DNA of 64,000 bases from Henckelia pumila (Eukaryota; Streptophyta; Magnoliopsida; Lamiales; Gesneriaceae): contig NC_133120.1 of the NCBI RefSeq assembly GCF_033568475.1, forward strand, positions 86,136,151-86,200,150, read 5' to 3'. The stretch's first letter is position 1, and every line of letters starts with the position of its first letter. The notes beneath the pieces are model-generated. The model ran no database searches. It saw nothing but the letters and a program-made list of their open reading frames with translations, and had not been told where the DNA came from. Position numbers and translations under genes: made by a program. Below are positions 37,586-49,426 of the stretch, in pieces.

Positions 37586-38973
37586 TGTAGTAGCCCGTAC
37601 CCAAAATCAGTGATTAAGTGTTAATCAATTCATTAATCCTATTAGTTAAGAGTAAACGTGATTAAAGGAACTCTTGATGGGTTAACGGAGTCCGGAATTG
37701 GATTCAGAACACTTGAAAATGGTTTGAGGGTCATCGAGTTCGGAGGCTCCGAAGTCAAGGTTCGGACGGTCCGAAGTCAGGGTTCAGACGATCCGAAGAG
37801 TGGTTCGGATGCTCCGAACGTGCTGCCGACAGTTGTCATGGATGACATCATTGTGCTGACATAAGCAATGACATATTATTGGGTTCGGACGACCCGAAGT
37901 CGAGATCGGACGGTCCGATCGTGTTCGCACGCTCCGAAGTCCAGTTCGGACGATGCGAACTCCGTCTATAAATAGGAGGGCCGAGATTCAGATTTAGATG
38001 CACCAATCACCTCTTCTCTCTCGATTCCTTAGCCTTCTAACTCAGATCTAGGGAATTCTAGGCGTCCCATCGGGAATCTGCAAGTGGCATAGCGATCCAG
38101 GCGTCGTAGCGGAGCTGTGACCTAATTTTGAGGCACTCGACAGCAAAGGGCTAACGACGGACAAAGGTATAGCTTTTGCTTCCTATAAATATTTAGGAGT
38201 ATGCAATAGCTTATTTAAGGCTTTTAGAGCACTTTAATGATAGTAGTATCATTTGGCAGTGTAGAGCAGACTATAGGCGTGGACCTAGAGTTGGTAGAGC
38301 TTGCACTGATTTGAGGTACAGAAGTACTGTTCGAGATATCCTGACTGAGTATGCATGTATTATGTGACTGCATGGTTTATATGTCATTGATTTATGCTGC
38401 ATTCATTTGCATACTGAGCTATCTCCTTTGAGATATCTGTTAGTAGGGTTTTTCCATATCCTGTTAGTTTGGACTTCCATCGATTTGGGTCCGGCATATC
38501 CACTGGTATTATGGTATGGGAGCCACCTCCTGAAGCGACGGCATAGCGTGCTACATACTAGGGCCCGATCTGTCTCTGTTATCTGATCCTTGACCTCGAG
38601 TTTATAGGGAGTTCACTTTGCATGCATGTATACTCATACTCTCGTACTGAGCATTTTATACTCACGTCTCGTACTCTGTGTTTCTGGACACCCTATTCCA
38701 TGGGGCAGGTTTGCGTTTGGATGAGGCGGGTGGATCCAAGAGGGGCTAGGCAGTGGTTGGTCAGCTGGAGCTTCGCCTAGGTTTTATTTCTGTTGTCATT
38801 GGATTGATACAGCTGTTCGATCTGGTTGTATAATATTTGGATATTTACAGATTCCTTGCCTTGGGATTGTATATTGTTTATGGTTTCCGCAATTTTATTC
38901 TGATATCCGTTTAAATAAGTTAATTGCATGTCTAAGTTCTGTTTAGTAGGTGATCCAGGTAAGGGTCACTGCA
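37586..38973 (+). mobile_element. Solo Ty3/Gypsy LTR inside Copia pol (1388 bp)
   Basis: Begins TGTAGTAGCCC and ends GGTCACTGCA, flanked by AACGA (37581-37585) and AACAA (38974-38978), an imperfect 5-bp duplication. It shares landmarks with the Tekay LTR (CCCTATTCCATGGGGCAGG, AAGGGCTAACNACGGACAAAGG, the same end), so it is a diverged relative. It has a TATA box at 37967-37973. No internal region is present: a solo LTR left by LTR-LTR recombination. Confidence 0.88.
37739..37959. promoter_or_regulatory. Eight TCGGA-N3-TCCGA-type dyads, ~21 bp apart
   Basis: Fifteen-base dyads start at 37739, 37761, 37783, 37804, 37884, 37905, 37924 and 37945. Within each group of four the spacing is 19-22 bp. 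The last lies 8 bp before the TATA box. Four are perfect (for example TTCGGAGGCTCCGAA); the rest have one or two changes in an arm. Confidence 0.75.
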
Positions 38974-38976
38974 AAC

Positions 38977-40680
38977 AATCCCACACCTCAGGAACCATTA
39001 AACGACACGCCTCTTTCTAGAAGATCCGAGAGGACTTCTAGACCTCCTATTCGATATGGTTTACTTCTTAAAGGGGACCAAAGTGAACCCGACACTGGAT
39101 GTGATCCAAGAAACTTCAAGGAAGCAATTTCTGATGCGGATTCGAATTTATGGCTTGAAGCCATGCAGTCGGAAATAGACTCGATGCATACAAACCAAGT
39201 TTGGTCTTTAGTAGATCCTCCCGATGGAATTGTTCCAATAGGGTGTAAATGGATATACAAGAGAAAACTTGGGCCTGATGGTAAGGTATTGACCTATAAG
39301 GCACGATTGGTGGCAAAAGGTTATACTCAAAGACAAGGTGTTGATTATGATGAAACCTTCTCACCAGTCGCAATGTTCAAGTCCATAAGAATCCTTATTG
39401 CCATAGCAGCTTGGTATGACTATGAGATATGTCAAATGGATATGAAGACTGCATTTCTTAATGGAAACATTAAGGAAGAGATCTATATGATGCAGCCCGA
39501 AGGATTCACATCCATGGGAAGCGAGCATAAGGTATGAAAGCTTCAGAGATCAATTTATGGTCTCAAACAGGCACCAAGAAGTTGGAATCAGAAATTTGAT
39601 GAAACAATAAAGGACTTTGGTTTCATCAAGATCCCGGATGAACCATGTGTGTACAAGAAAGTAGTTAAGGATGCTGTGACATTCTTAGTACTTTATGTTG
39701 ATAACAGCCTACTCATTGGGAATGATGTAGGGATGTTGCAATCAACAAAGATATGGTTGTCAGGTAGATTCTCGATGAAGGACTTGGGTGAGGCGTCCTA
39801 TATTCTAGGAATACAGATCTATAGAGATAGATCTAAGAGAATGATAGGACTCACTCAAGCTACCTACATCGACACTATATTGAAGAGGTTCTGTATGGAT
39901 GAGTCCAAGAGAGGACATCTACATATGTGTCATGGAGTTTCTCTATCCAAGTCTATGTCTCCCAAGACTGACGAAGAGATAGAGAAAATGACACACATAC
40001 CATATGCATCAGCCATAGGTAGTATCATGTATGGGATGATATCTACCAGACCGGATGTAGCCTTTGCTCTGAGTGTCACGAGCAGATATCAGGCCAATCC
40101 CGGTCAAATGTATTGGAAAGCTGTGAAGGATATTCTAAAATACTTGAGAAGGACTAAGAATATATTCATGGTTTATGAGGGAAGAGAATTGAAATTGAAA
40201 GGCTATACCGACTCTAGCTTCCAAAGCGACGTGGATGACTCGAAATCAACCTCTGGATTTGTATTCATGCTCAATGGCGGTGCTGTCTCTTGGAAGAGTT
40301 CCAAGCAGGACACCACAGCGGATTCCACCACTGAGGCATAGTACATTGCAGCATCAGCTGCTGCTAAAGAGGTCGTTTGGATGAGGAATTTCATCCAAGA
40401 GTTGGGTGTAATTCCTGAAGCTGTTGGTCCAGTCCCGGTGTACTGTGACAACACTGATGTCGTTGCTCAGGCAAAGGAACCAAGGTCTCATCAAAGATCC
40501 AAACATGTAATGAGGAAATACCATATCATCCGGGAGATCGTGGAAAGAGGAGACATAACTGTCGAGAGAGTGGCCTCTGCAGACAATATTGCTGATCCAC
40601 TTACTAAGCCCTTACCAGGACCATTGTTTGACAAACATCGTGAAGCAATGGGACTACGTAGTATGACTAGTTGGCTTTAG
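38977..40680 (+). pseudogene. Copia reverse transcriptase and RNase H (broken)
   Basis: Starts in the pre-RT linker (PLSRRSERTSRPPIRYG). RT blocks include WLEAMQSEIDSMHTNQVW, GCKWIYKRKLGPDGKV, ARLVAKGYTQRQGVDYDETF, QMDMKTAFLNGN and GLKQAPRSWNQKF. The catalytic box reads YVDN (about 39693-39704) instead of YVDD, a change that would abolish polymerase activity. RNase H shows GYTDSSFQSD, GGAVSWKSSKQ, YCDNTDVVAQAKEPRSHQRSKH and ADPLTKPLPG. Stops: TGA 39535-39537 and TAG 40339-40341. The end at 40680 is followed by the PPT and 3' LTR. Confidence 0.88.
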
Positions 40681-42317
40681 GGCAAGTGGGAGATTGAAAG
40701 AGTGGGTTCCCGGTTAGGCAACTTGTGGCTAAGGGCTTTTATGACTCTATGTATAAACAATCTTTGTTTAATATAATTTACATTCATTAATGGCATTTTC
40801 TTTATTTTTCTTCATATTGTTATATTATGATATACTTCTGTTGTTTTGATAAAGACCTTGAATATACTAAATTGTAAGTAAGATGAGATAGTGAATAAAG
40901 AGAGATCACTATCATGAAACACATCTTATAGTCACTGTATATTCTAAACAGTTCCTAGTCAATTGAGCCGTCTGCAAATAAGGATAAGGATCGCTCGAGA
41001 TTGAGACTAGCATTTGCGATGCCTAGTACTACGTTTCATTGGTATGGAACATATAGATGTTCAAAGCATGCAAATAGATATTCATATGATGGATGATTGA
41101 ACTACCCTATTCGGACTATCCAAGTGGTTTTCATTTATTGAGTGGATAAGTCCGCGGTTTTGGTTGTACACCATTAGTCCTTACTACTTGAAACATCATG
41201 GAGACTCTATATGCTAGTACTATACTTTGACTCGTTTACCGACTCTATGAGGGTCATCAGGTGTCGGGATTGGGTACAGTTACGACACATATAGGAGTCG
41301 ATGCTTTGTTGTCAAGGATTCACCACACGCTTGCGAGTGTGGATATCCTATGCGATCTGAGGAGATATTAGTGTGACAAATCTCTGGCCAGAGTACTCGA
41401 TGTGATTTAGGGTACTTGGTTTCCTAGTAGAACATGCGATGTTACTATTTGATCTTCAAGATGCATTGCATAGTTATCGAATCTCGAACGACTCTCGATG
41501 TACCAATGGTTGTTGATTTGATCGGGATATATGGATGAAGGGACCGTACTGTTCGCTAACCAAAATCTACTGGTTCTTGCAGGCACTATCAGTGATACCT
41601 AGGAAATCATGGGGCGATGTTGCTAGGCGCTCTTACCATGATTCGATGGGTAAGTCGGAAATTGTTGTTCCGAGTCACATGGAGTTGTGAGCCCACGGCT
41701 AGCTGTATTCCTGAACCATTGAGGGTTACACAAGTAATGGATTACTAATCCCCGTTGAGATAGTTAAATTTAAAGAGTTAAATTTAGCGAAAGAGAAGTT
41801 GGACTTATTAACTAAAGGGAGTGGAATTTCCTAAAATGACATAGGGATGGACATTTTTGAAAATCATTGAATTCGGATTCAGAAAAATTATCTTGACTTT
41901 AAAAGGTGCAGAAATGGTTTCTGTGCACATTGGTGAAATCGGTTTATCAATCGGAGTCAAGATGAATTGTATATTAATCTATATATATATAAAAACAGAG
42001 TTTTTACTAAAAATAGTATTTTCCCGCCAAAATATGTATACTATAAAAAGAAATAATTTTTAACATTAATTATATACATTTATCAAATCTAAAATTAATT
42101 TCAAAACTTTCCAAATTTATATTAAAATTTAAATTAAGATTTTTGATAATATAAAATAACTAATAATATTTGCATCGAATCAAGATATTTCATTAAATTT
42201 AAAAAAAAATTCAAATGAAAGCTTTTATTTTTCGTTTATCATTTATTTTGTTATTATTTATCAATAATTGAGATAAATTTAAAAAATAATAATATTCATA
42301 AGAGTTATCATATATTT

Positions 42318-43100
42318 AAGTAAGTATATTGATTTTAAAATAATATTACTATATTTACACACTTGGTAAACATAATAAATATTATCATAGATAATTTTTT
42401 TATCGTTATCATATAAAATTATAACATTATAATTATAAATATGAAAAATAATAACAAAATAAGTAATAAATAATTTGATTAGTCATTACAAATTTGAATA
42501 ATTAAATAAATAAATATTATCAATAAAATTTAATTATTTGAAATATTATTAATTTAATTTTAGTAAACTTTACATATATTTGTATAAAAAAATTCATTAA
42601 TGGTATATATATATATTATAATTTTGGTTCAAAATATGATATTTGATTAGATATTTCAAATTTTAAAATTTGATTAGATGTTTTAATATTTTGGTTTAAA
42701 ATCTATATCTTTATGTAAGTATAATGATTTTAAAATATTATTATTATATTACACACTTGATAAACATAATAAATATTATCATAGATATTTTTTTATCGTT
42801 ACAATAGATAATTATAACAATATAATAAAATATATAAATTTGAACAAATAATAACAAAATAAATAATAAATAATTTAATTATTCATTACGAATTTGAATA
42901 AATAAATAAATAAATAAATATTATCAATAAAATTTAAAATAATTTTTTGAAATATTATTAATTTAATTTTAGTTAATTTTACATATATGTGTATATAAAA
43001 AAATTCACTTATGTGACATATATTATAATTTTGGTTCAAAATATGATATTTGATTAGATATTTCAAATTTTAAAATTTGATTGGATGTTTTAATATTGTG

Positions 43101-43103
<3 letters not shown>
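42318..43103 (+). repeat. Tandem ~390-bp duplication inside the Helitron
   Basis: Bases 42318-42706 and 42715-43103 are colinear copies, diverged by small indels and substitutions. Confidence 0.8.
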
Positions 43104-43173
<70 letters not shown>

Positions 43174-43280
43174 GCGCGTGTGTGCATGTGCGTTTGCGTG
43201 TGTGTGGAGTTTTGGACATTTTTGGCAAAATCCCGTCAAAACCGTGTTGCTAAAACCGAAAATAAAAATTTTCATAATTA

Positions 43281-44477
43281 AATCGCAATATTCATGTAAT
43301 TAAAAATTTCATAATATTTACATCTATTTATATACATATATATATACATTTAAAATTACACAGAATTATTTTCATTAGTCATTTGATTTAAGCTATCTCT
43401 TTCTAATATTTATTTACTTTCAAAAACATTTAAAAATCATGAATAAGCATTTTAATTAAAATCCAATATAAGATTTGACAAATGTAAATGTTGAGAACAA
43501 AATCGGTTAGAAAGATTGTACTTAAAAAATAATTCTTTTACAAATTATTAAATCAATTACTTTATATGTCGTATATTTTGATTAAGGAGAAATATTTACA
43601 AAAAATTCTAATTCCAAATTTTATCACAATAGTATATAATTAAAAATTACATAATATTTACGTATATATATATATATATATATATTTAAAATTTCACAAG
43701 ATTATTTACAATATTACCTGATTTTGCATTTCATTTATAATATTTTTTTTCGAAAACATTTAAAAAACATGAATTGACATTTTAAAAAGATTCCAAAGAT
43801 TCAAAAAAATTTAATATGAATATAAACATAAATATATATATATATATATATAGACATATAAACATCATTCCGAAAAATATACAGCAATGTTTAATTACGT
43901 ATGAATATTTACATATGTATATATAAAAATATATAATTCCTTAATCTTTATGTATATACATATATATACATATAATTTTGTAAATAAAAATCTACAAAAT
44001 CACTAATGATTTTCAGCCCGTAATTAAATACTATAAAGTCTAAAATAAAAAAAATATAAAATATTTTCGATCTTGATTACAGAATTAAATCACAATATTC
44101 AAATTAAACATTCCATAATATTTGCATCTATTTATATACATATATATCCACTTAAAATTACACAAGATTATTTATATTATTCTCTGATTTCAAATTATTC
44201 TCTGATTTCAACATTCCTTTGATAATTTTTGCTTTAAAAAAAATTTAAAAATCATAAATAAACATTTAGAATTAAATCCAAACTAAGATTCGAAAAATAA
44301 AAATTTTGAGAACAAAGCTGGAAAAATTAATGTTTTAAAAAATCATACTTTTACAGATTATTAAATCAATTATTTTATATTTGGCATATTTTGATTAATG
44401 AGGAATCTTAAAAAAAATCTAATTCCAAACTTAATCACAATATTCATGTAATTAAAAATTATATAATATTTGCATCT
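43281..44477 (+). repeat. Second repeated segment inside the Helitron
   Basis: About 380 bp at 43281-43660 recurs at 44088-44477, with more divergence than the 42.3-43.1 kb pair. Confidence 0.7.
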
Positions 44478-45376
44478 ATAAATCCGTAATTAAAAACTAT
44501 ATACAATCACTAATAAATTTTCGGCCCGTTTTTAAATACTATAAAATCAAGAAAAAAATAACATAAATATAAAACATTTTCAATATTGAGTTGAACACAA
44601 TTATTGTATAAATATAGTTATATTTTCAACTTCAATCAAATAATTACAACATAGTCTCCACTCGGTACACGCCAAATGACACCTTTGTTCAAAGTTATTC
44701 GCGAAATAAATATTTCAGGCTGACATTGAGCACTGAAATTACGATTAGTACGTTGTTACGATCTACCTTCAAATAAAAACAAGAAAGATCCGACAATGAA
44801 ATTCCTAAAGTTTTTTTTATCGCAAACCTTTTGTGATTTATTTTTATCATCAATCTAACTTCGATTTGTTATGTTTTTTCTCACTTTCAGGGAACCCGCA
44901 TACATGCAACCATAAGGGTTTCAAAATCTTGATGTGCGATGGTAAGACCAACCAGAAAAATTCAACAACAAACATTGTATTTAAAGAAAATTTTCAAAAT
45001 TTATAAGACAATTGTTTGTTTAATTTCTAATTATACGATATATATTTCGATTATTCGTTCAAATATTCATTCTTACTATTTTTTATCATCGCACGACATA
45101 TTTTTGTTTGAAGAATTTTTGATGTTTTAAAAAGTATTTTTTTAACATTATTCTTATTACTAATTGTAAAATTAAATTTATTTATATTTTAATTTTATTA
45201 TCAATATTTTCAATTGATCCAATTTATTTATATTATATACAAGATATAAATTCGTGCATCGCACGGGTGAAATACTAGTTTCTATAATAAGAGGCTTGGC
45301 TTGTTGGGATTAAGTTATGGATAATGGGCCCTAAGAAGTTAGTGTCCTAATAGACATATAACTTAATCAAGTCTAG

Positions 45377-45446
<70 letters not shown>

Positions 45447-45927
45447 TTTTGAAAAACATATTGATTCCAACCTTAGATTTTTTGAAAATCACACATATTA
45501 TTCCAAGTGGAATTTTCGAATTCCTCTTCTCCTTTTTGAGAGAATTCAGTGTGTGATTTTTTGAAAAATTACATTCTGAATTGACAGATCAAATCTGTTT
45601 AATCTCTTCGATAAACATCTAATTGATTTCTAGTGCAATCAATCAGAGGGTTTTAGTTTTCTGTTCGTGGACCTAATTCAGGAGTTGATCGAGCGAGTCT
45701 TCAGTTCCTGGGATTTACAACAAGAGCAGAAAATTCTGTTGGTGTCCATAATCAAGTCATAACTTGAAGAGGTAAAATTTTAATTGTTATTAGTATTTTA
45801 CATGTTGATTTTAATCGTTACGATTTGATACCCATGATATGGAATCGTTCCATATAAAAAAATAAAAATTTTAAACTTTCGCTGCACCGGGTATCACATC
45901 TTTGATCCGAGAACGAGTGTTCCAACA

Positions 45928-46452
45928 AGAACTAGCATATAGAGTCTCAATGATGTTTCAAGTAGTAAGGACTAATGGTGTACAACCAAAACCGCGAACT
46001 TATCCACTCAATTAATGATAACCACTTGGAAAGTCCGAATAGGGTAGTTCGATCATCCATCATATGAATATCCATGTGCATGCTTCGAACATCTCTATGT
46101 TCTATACCAATGAAACGTGGTACTAGGCATCGCAAATGCTAGTTTCAATCTCAAGCGATCCTTATCCTTTTTTGTGGACGGCTCAATTGACTAGGAACTG
46201 TTTAGAATATACAGTGATTATAAGATGTGTTTCATGATAGTCATTCAATTCTACTATCACATCTTACATGCACTCTAGTATATTCAAGGTTTTTATCTAA
46301 ACATCGTATAGTACGTCACAACATAATAATATGATAAAATATAAAGTAAATGTCAATATAAAAGTGTAAATTATATTAAACAAAGATTGTTTACACATAG
46401 AGTCACAAAAGCCCTTAGCCACAAGTTGGCTAACCGGGCACCCACTCTTTCA
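45928..46452 (-). mobile_element. Inverted piece: first ~525 bp of the Copia LTR
   Basis: Reverse complement of 40695-41218. It abuts the exact end of the 3' LTR. Its inner edge corresponds, within a few bases, to the point where the 5' LTR is truncated at 25063. Confidence 0.88.
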
Positions 46453-46913
46453 ATTCCTTTAACTGAGTTTCTCTTAACTAGAATCATCCTTAATTGGTTT
46501 ACCCTTAGCTAAACACACAAGATATAGTGTGATAGATCTATGAATTAAAATTCATTCTTTCAGTGATAAGCTTAGTCTGTCGCATTTCACGCATGTCTAC
46601 TTCTATTGTCTCTTCTTCATGTGCGTTCTTTGCGCTAACTGGTGTTGATTTGTAGCTAACTTGATTTGAGTACTTGCACGTCCCATAACTCGTTCAAGGA
46701 CAAAAGTGAAGTTCATTCTAGAATCAGATTACTCTTAACAAATCTATTATATCAGCCAACTATTTTGTCTTATCGGATTTTTTCTCTCCCAACTGGTCTA
46801 TTGTCTCAGCTGGTTTATCTGAACTAGGGCTGCTTCACAATGAAATTTTTTTTTTCAGCAAGAAGCTCTTCCCATCCGGATTATGGAACCTGGCGTCTCT
46901 GATACCACTAAAA
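46453..46913 (-). mobile_element. Gypsy leader and PBS, minus strand
   Basis: On the minus strand, TGGTATCAGAGACGCC (plus 46892-46907) is a tRNA-iMet primer site six bases from the LTR end at 46914. About 430 bp of leader follow before the Copia piece begins. No ORF is seen. Confidence 0.75.
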
Positions 46914-48690
46914 TGTCACGCCCCGAAACCGGGCCTAGTTGACATCGGCGTTGTTTAACAATTTAACATTGAAACAACAAGTCTCGTAGTACAAATCTTG
47001 CCAAAAACCAGTCTATTTCATAAACCATAACTATTTTTTTACAGTGAAAAAACACAAGTGCGGAAGCAATTAACGTAGTAAGAAATAAGACTGAAATAAA
47101 TTCTTGAATTTCCATATCTTGAACTTGATCACCAACCCCAAAATGTGTGTTGTTCATCATCTTCCAACTGATCTTCGCCCGTATCTGGGGAAGAAAGTAA
47201 GGGGGTGAGTGTTTTGAAAAATACTCAGCAAGTGGGGGCCAATTGTACACACAAATATCGAATATATATATATACATGATACGAATTCAAAAAAAGACAT
47301 GTTCCAGAACATATCGCAACAGTAGTCAAGATATGAGACAAACAGAATTCGAAACAAAACATCAAGACAAATCATAACTTAGACATATCACTGTTATTCA
47401 TCTCATTAATCCTAGCTACTGATCAGTCCCTAATTGTTACTCATCTAAGGGAACGAGGCCTTAAACAGTTATTATAACCCACCGCATCAGGGCCTTATCA
47501 TATCATGTTTTCGAAATTTCCTTATCATTTCTTAATTTGAATCCTAACAGTGCATTTCAAGATCTCATTGCATAACAGAGGAATCGTACAGAACGAAACA
47601 TGAAACGAAATCAAAGGACATGAAACGAGGAATGTACGATCGAGTTTTCAAAACAGGAACATCATTCTTTTAAAAATATATTTATTCATATTTTATCATA
47701 ATGACCATGGGCTTTTACTGGTTTTGGGCTCCCCCTGGGGTCTTTTCCTGTAAACGGGCTCCCTCTGGGGCTTTTTCCCATGCATGGGCTCCCTCTGGGG
47801 TCTTTTCTCTCACAGGCTTTTTCCAATGCGCCATTATTCAAATCAGAATCATCACAAACGAATATATCACATGAGTATCAATTGGAACAAAAAGGACAAA
47901 ATGAATCTGAACAAAGGCTTAGCAAAGGAATGCATAACGAATCATAAGATACTTCAAAATGAAGCATAACAAAGGATTCATGTGGAACGAAATATATACG
48001 GAATCAAAGGACATAAAACAAACAGTGTACGATCAAAAACTTGAAACAGATACTTGGTGATTTCAAACAAGAATAAGCCCAAACAAAGATTTCGATGATT
48101 TCTTAGAATAATGCTTAGATAATCAAAATGAACAAAAAGAGTCCAATAGAAACAAGACTCAATGATTTCCATCGAATTGAAATAAAGATGGCTTAAAGAA
48201 ACAAAAACTCACTTACCTTATTTTCGGATTTGTATGAAACAAAATTTAGTCAACTTGCAAAAGTATTTTTGGAATATTGAACCGTCGGATCGACCACAAA
48301 TTTTTTCAGCACGTTCACAAGGATGTGAAAAAGATTATGAAAGGTGAAGATCGGCTTTGAGATCATTTGATACCATTTCTGGTCGACGAACTGGAGTCGC
48401 TCTCTTCTCGTCTAGAATCTGCCACTTATTATTGCAAAGGCCTTTTCCATAAATGGACAGAACATGTATAACATAAAGAGGTATATTGTGAACGGTGAAG
48501 ATTGGATTTAGAAGTCATATGGGGTGCCAAAAAAAATCAGTACAATGGACTTTGAAATGCTTCTTGGTTGTGATTTTTCACTCAACCTTTGGGAGTATTT
48601 ATAGGCAACTTAGATTAGCTGAATGATCATGGTTTAAGGCCATTACATCCCATTTTAATGTTATTATCAGCCATGAATTGGGCTGTTACA
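46914..48690 (-). mobile_element. Ty3/Gypsy LTR, minus orientation (5' LTR)
   Basis: On the minus strand it starts TGTAACAGCCC and ends CGGGGCGTGACA (1777 bp), with a TATAAATA box about 90 bp from its start (plus about 48597-48604). It resembles the LTR at 23212-24967 in the last several hundred bases, but the starts are unrelated, so the two are not a pair from one insertion. Confidence 0.8.
47726..47812. repeat. 30-bp tandem repeat x3 in the Gypsy LTR
   Basis: GGGCTCCCYCTGGGG(T)CTTTT units start at 47726, 47756 and 47786, an exact 30-bp period. Confidence 0.85.
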
Positions 48691-49249
48691 AACCTTGATC
48701 ATAACTCTTCAATTTCTACATTGATGTTAGTTTTTCAACTCATTGTAATGTTACTAAAAAAACTGAATCTTCACATACCCAGCATTTTTTTTATTAGTGG
48801 AAAGTAATTAATCATACAAGGTCGTGAAAATGATTGACGAATAATATATAGATGGTGTCAATTGGATATGTTGAACATTGACGTCGTTGACTCTATTTTT
48901 GATTTTTGAAATCCCGTCTTCATTTTTAAATTCGAAATTCACATGCAACATCCTTTTTTTTTTTTGTTGAAGCAATGCCACATCTCATTTTTGAAAATGC
49001 ATTCATGGTAATTTCGTGAGTTTTAAAATATTTAAAATATTTTATGAAATTGTGGCAAGTTTTAGAACCATATATAACATTATGTGGAACGGCATATAAT
49101 CTTCAACATTGTATGTATAAAATGTATGTTAAATGTCCTTGTATTTGAGACAACCAATTAATTAATTAATATATATATATATATATATATAAATTCGATT
49201 CAAAGATTAAGAAAAATACAATAAAAATAAAATAATAATTTTACAATCA
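48691..49249. other. Intergenic upstream of KAB1
   Basis: AT-rich with a TTAATTAA/(TA)n run at about 49155-49190. Nothing else recognised. Confidence 0.55.
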
Positions 49250-49263
49250 TCTATATATATAGA
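49250..49263 (+). promoter_or_regulatory. TATA-like element of KAB1
   Basis: CTATATATATAGAG, about 175 bp upstream of the KAB1 start. Suitable spacing for a core promoter, but the region is generally AT-rich. Confidence 0.4.
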
Positions 49264-49426
49264 GAGAAGCTCGTTTGCGTATTGCCACCCGGCTCCGTTT
49301 CGATTTTTCGCGAATTTCTCCATCGTATAATTTGCTTTACCATTTACCAATCCTCCCTTCACCTCAAATATCTACAGAAAAGGGGATTGCCCACCGATTT
49401 TTTCGATGAAAATCCCCGAGCAGACG

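Larger units (their letters stand above)
41978..45278 (+). mobile_element. Non-autonomous Helitron (3301 bp)
   Basis: Starts TCTATATATATATAAAAACAGAG and continues with a TTTTCCCGCC phrase typical of plant Helitron 5' ends. It ends with hairpin CGTGC-ATC-GCACG (45253-45265), nine bases, then CTAG (45275-45278). It lies between A and T with no duplication, and the other Copia LTR shows the exact empty site. There is no Rep/helicase and no captured gene that I can recognise. The interior is AT-rich with two families of internal repeats and a (TA)n(TG)n tract at about 43107-43170. Confidence 0.93.
40695..45927 (+). mobile_element. Copia 3' LTR, interrupted by a Helitron
   Basis: TGAAAGAG...TTCCAACA. 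Left part 40695-41977, right part 45279-45927. The right part carries (TA)n(TG)n at about 45380-45441, longer than the (TA)n run in the 5' LTR. Confidence 0.88.
25063..46452 (+). mobile_element. Ty1/Copia retrotransposon, rearranged, host of three insertions
   Basis: Parts: truncated 5' LTR (25063-25413 and 32648-33672), PBS 33674-33686, leader, gag-pol from 35375, PPT (AAGTGGGAGAT, about 40684-40694), 3' LTR (40695-45927), and an inverted LTR piece (45928-46452). LTR ends are TGAAAGAG and TTCCAACA. Removing the Helitron leaves a 3' LTR of about 1.93 kb. It was hit by a Tekay Gypsy element, a solo Gypsy LTR and a Helitron. Its reading frames are broken in several places, so it is non-autonomous now. 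Confidence 0.85.

Noticed and set aside
43107..43200. His/Thr-rich and Ile/Tyr-rich small ORFs in this stretch
   Set aside because: Translations of (TA)n and (TG)n microsatellite, not proteins.
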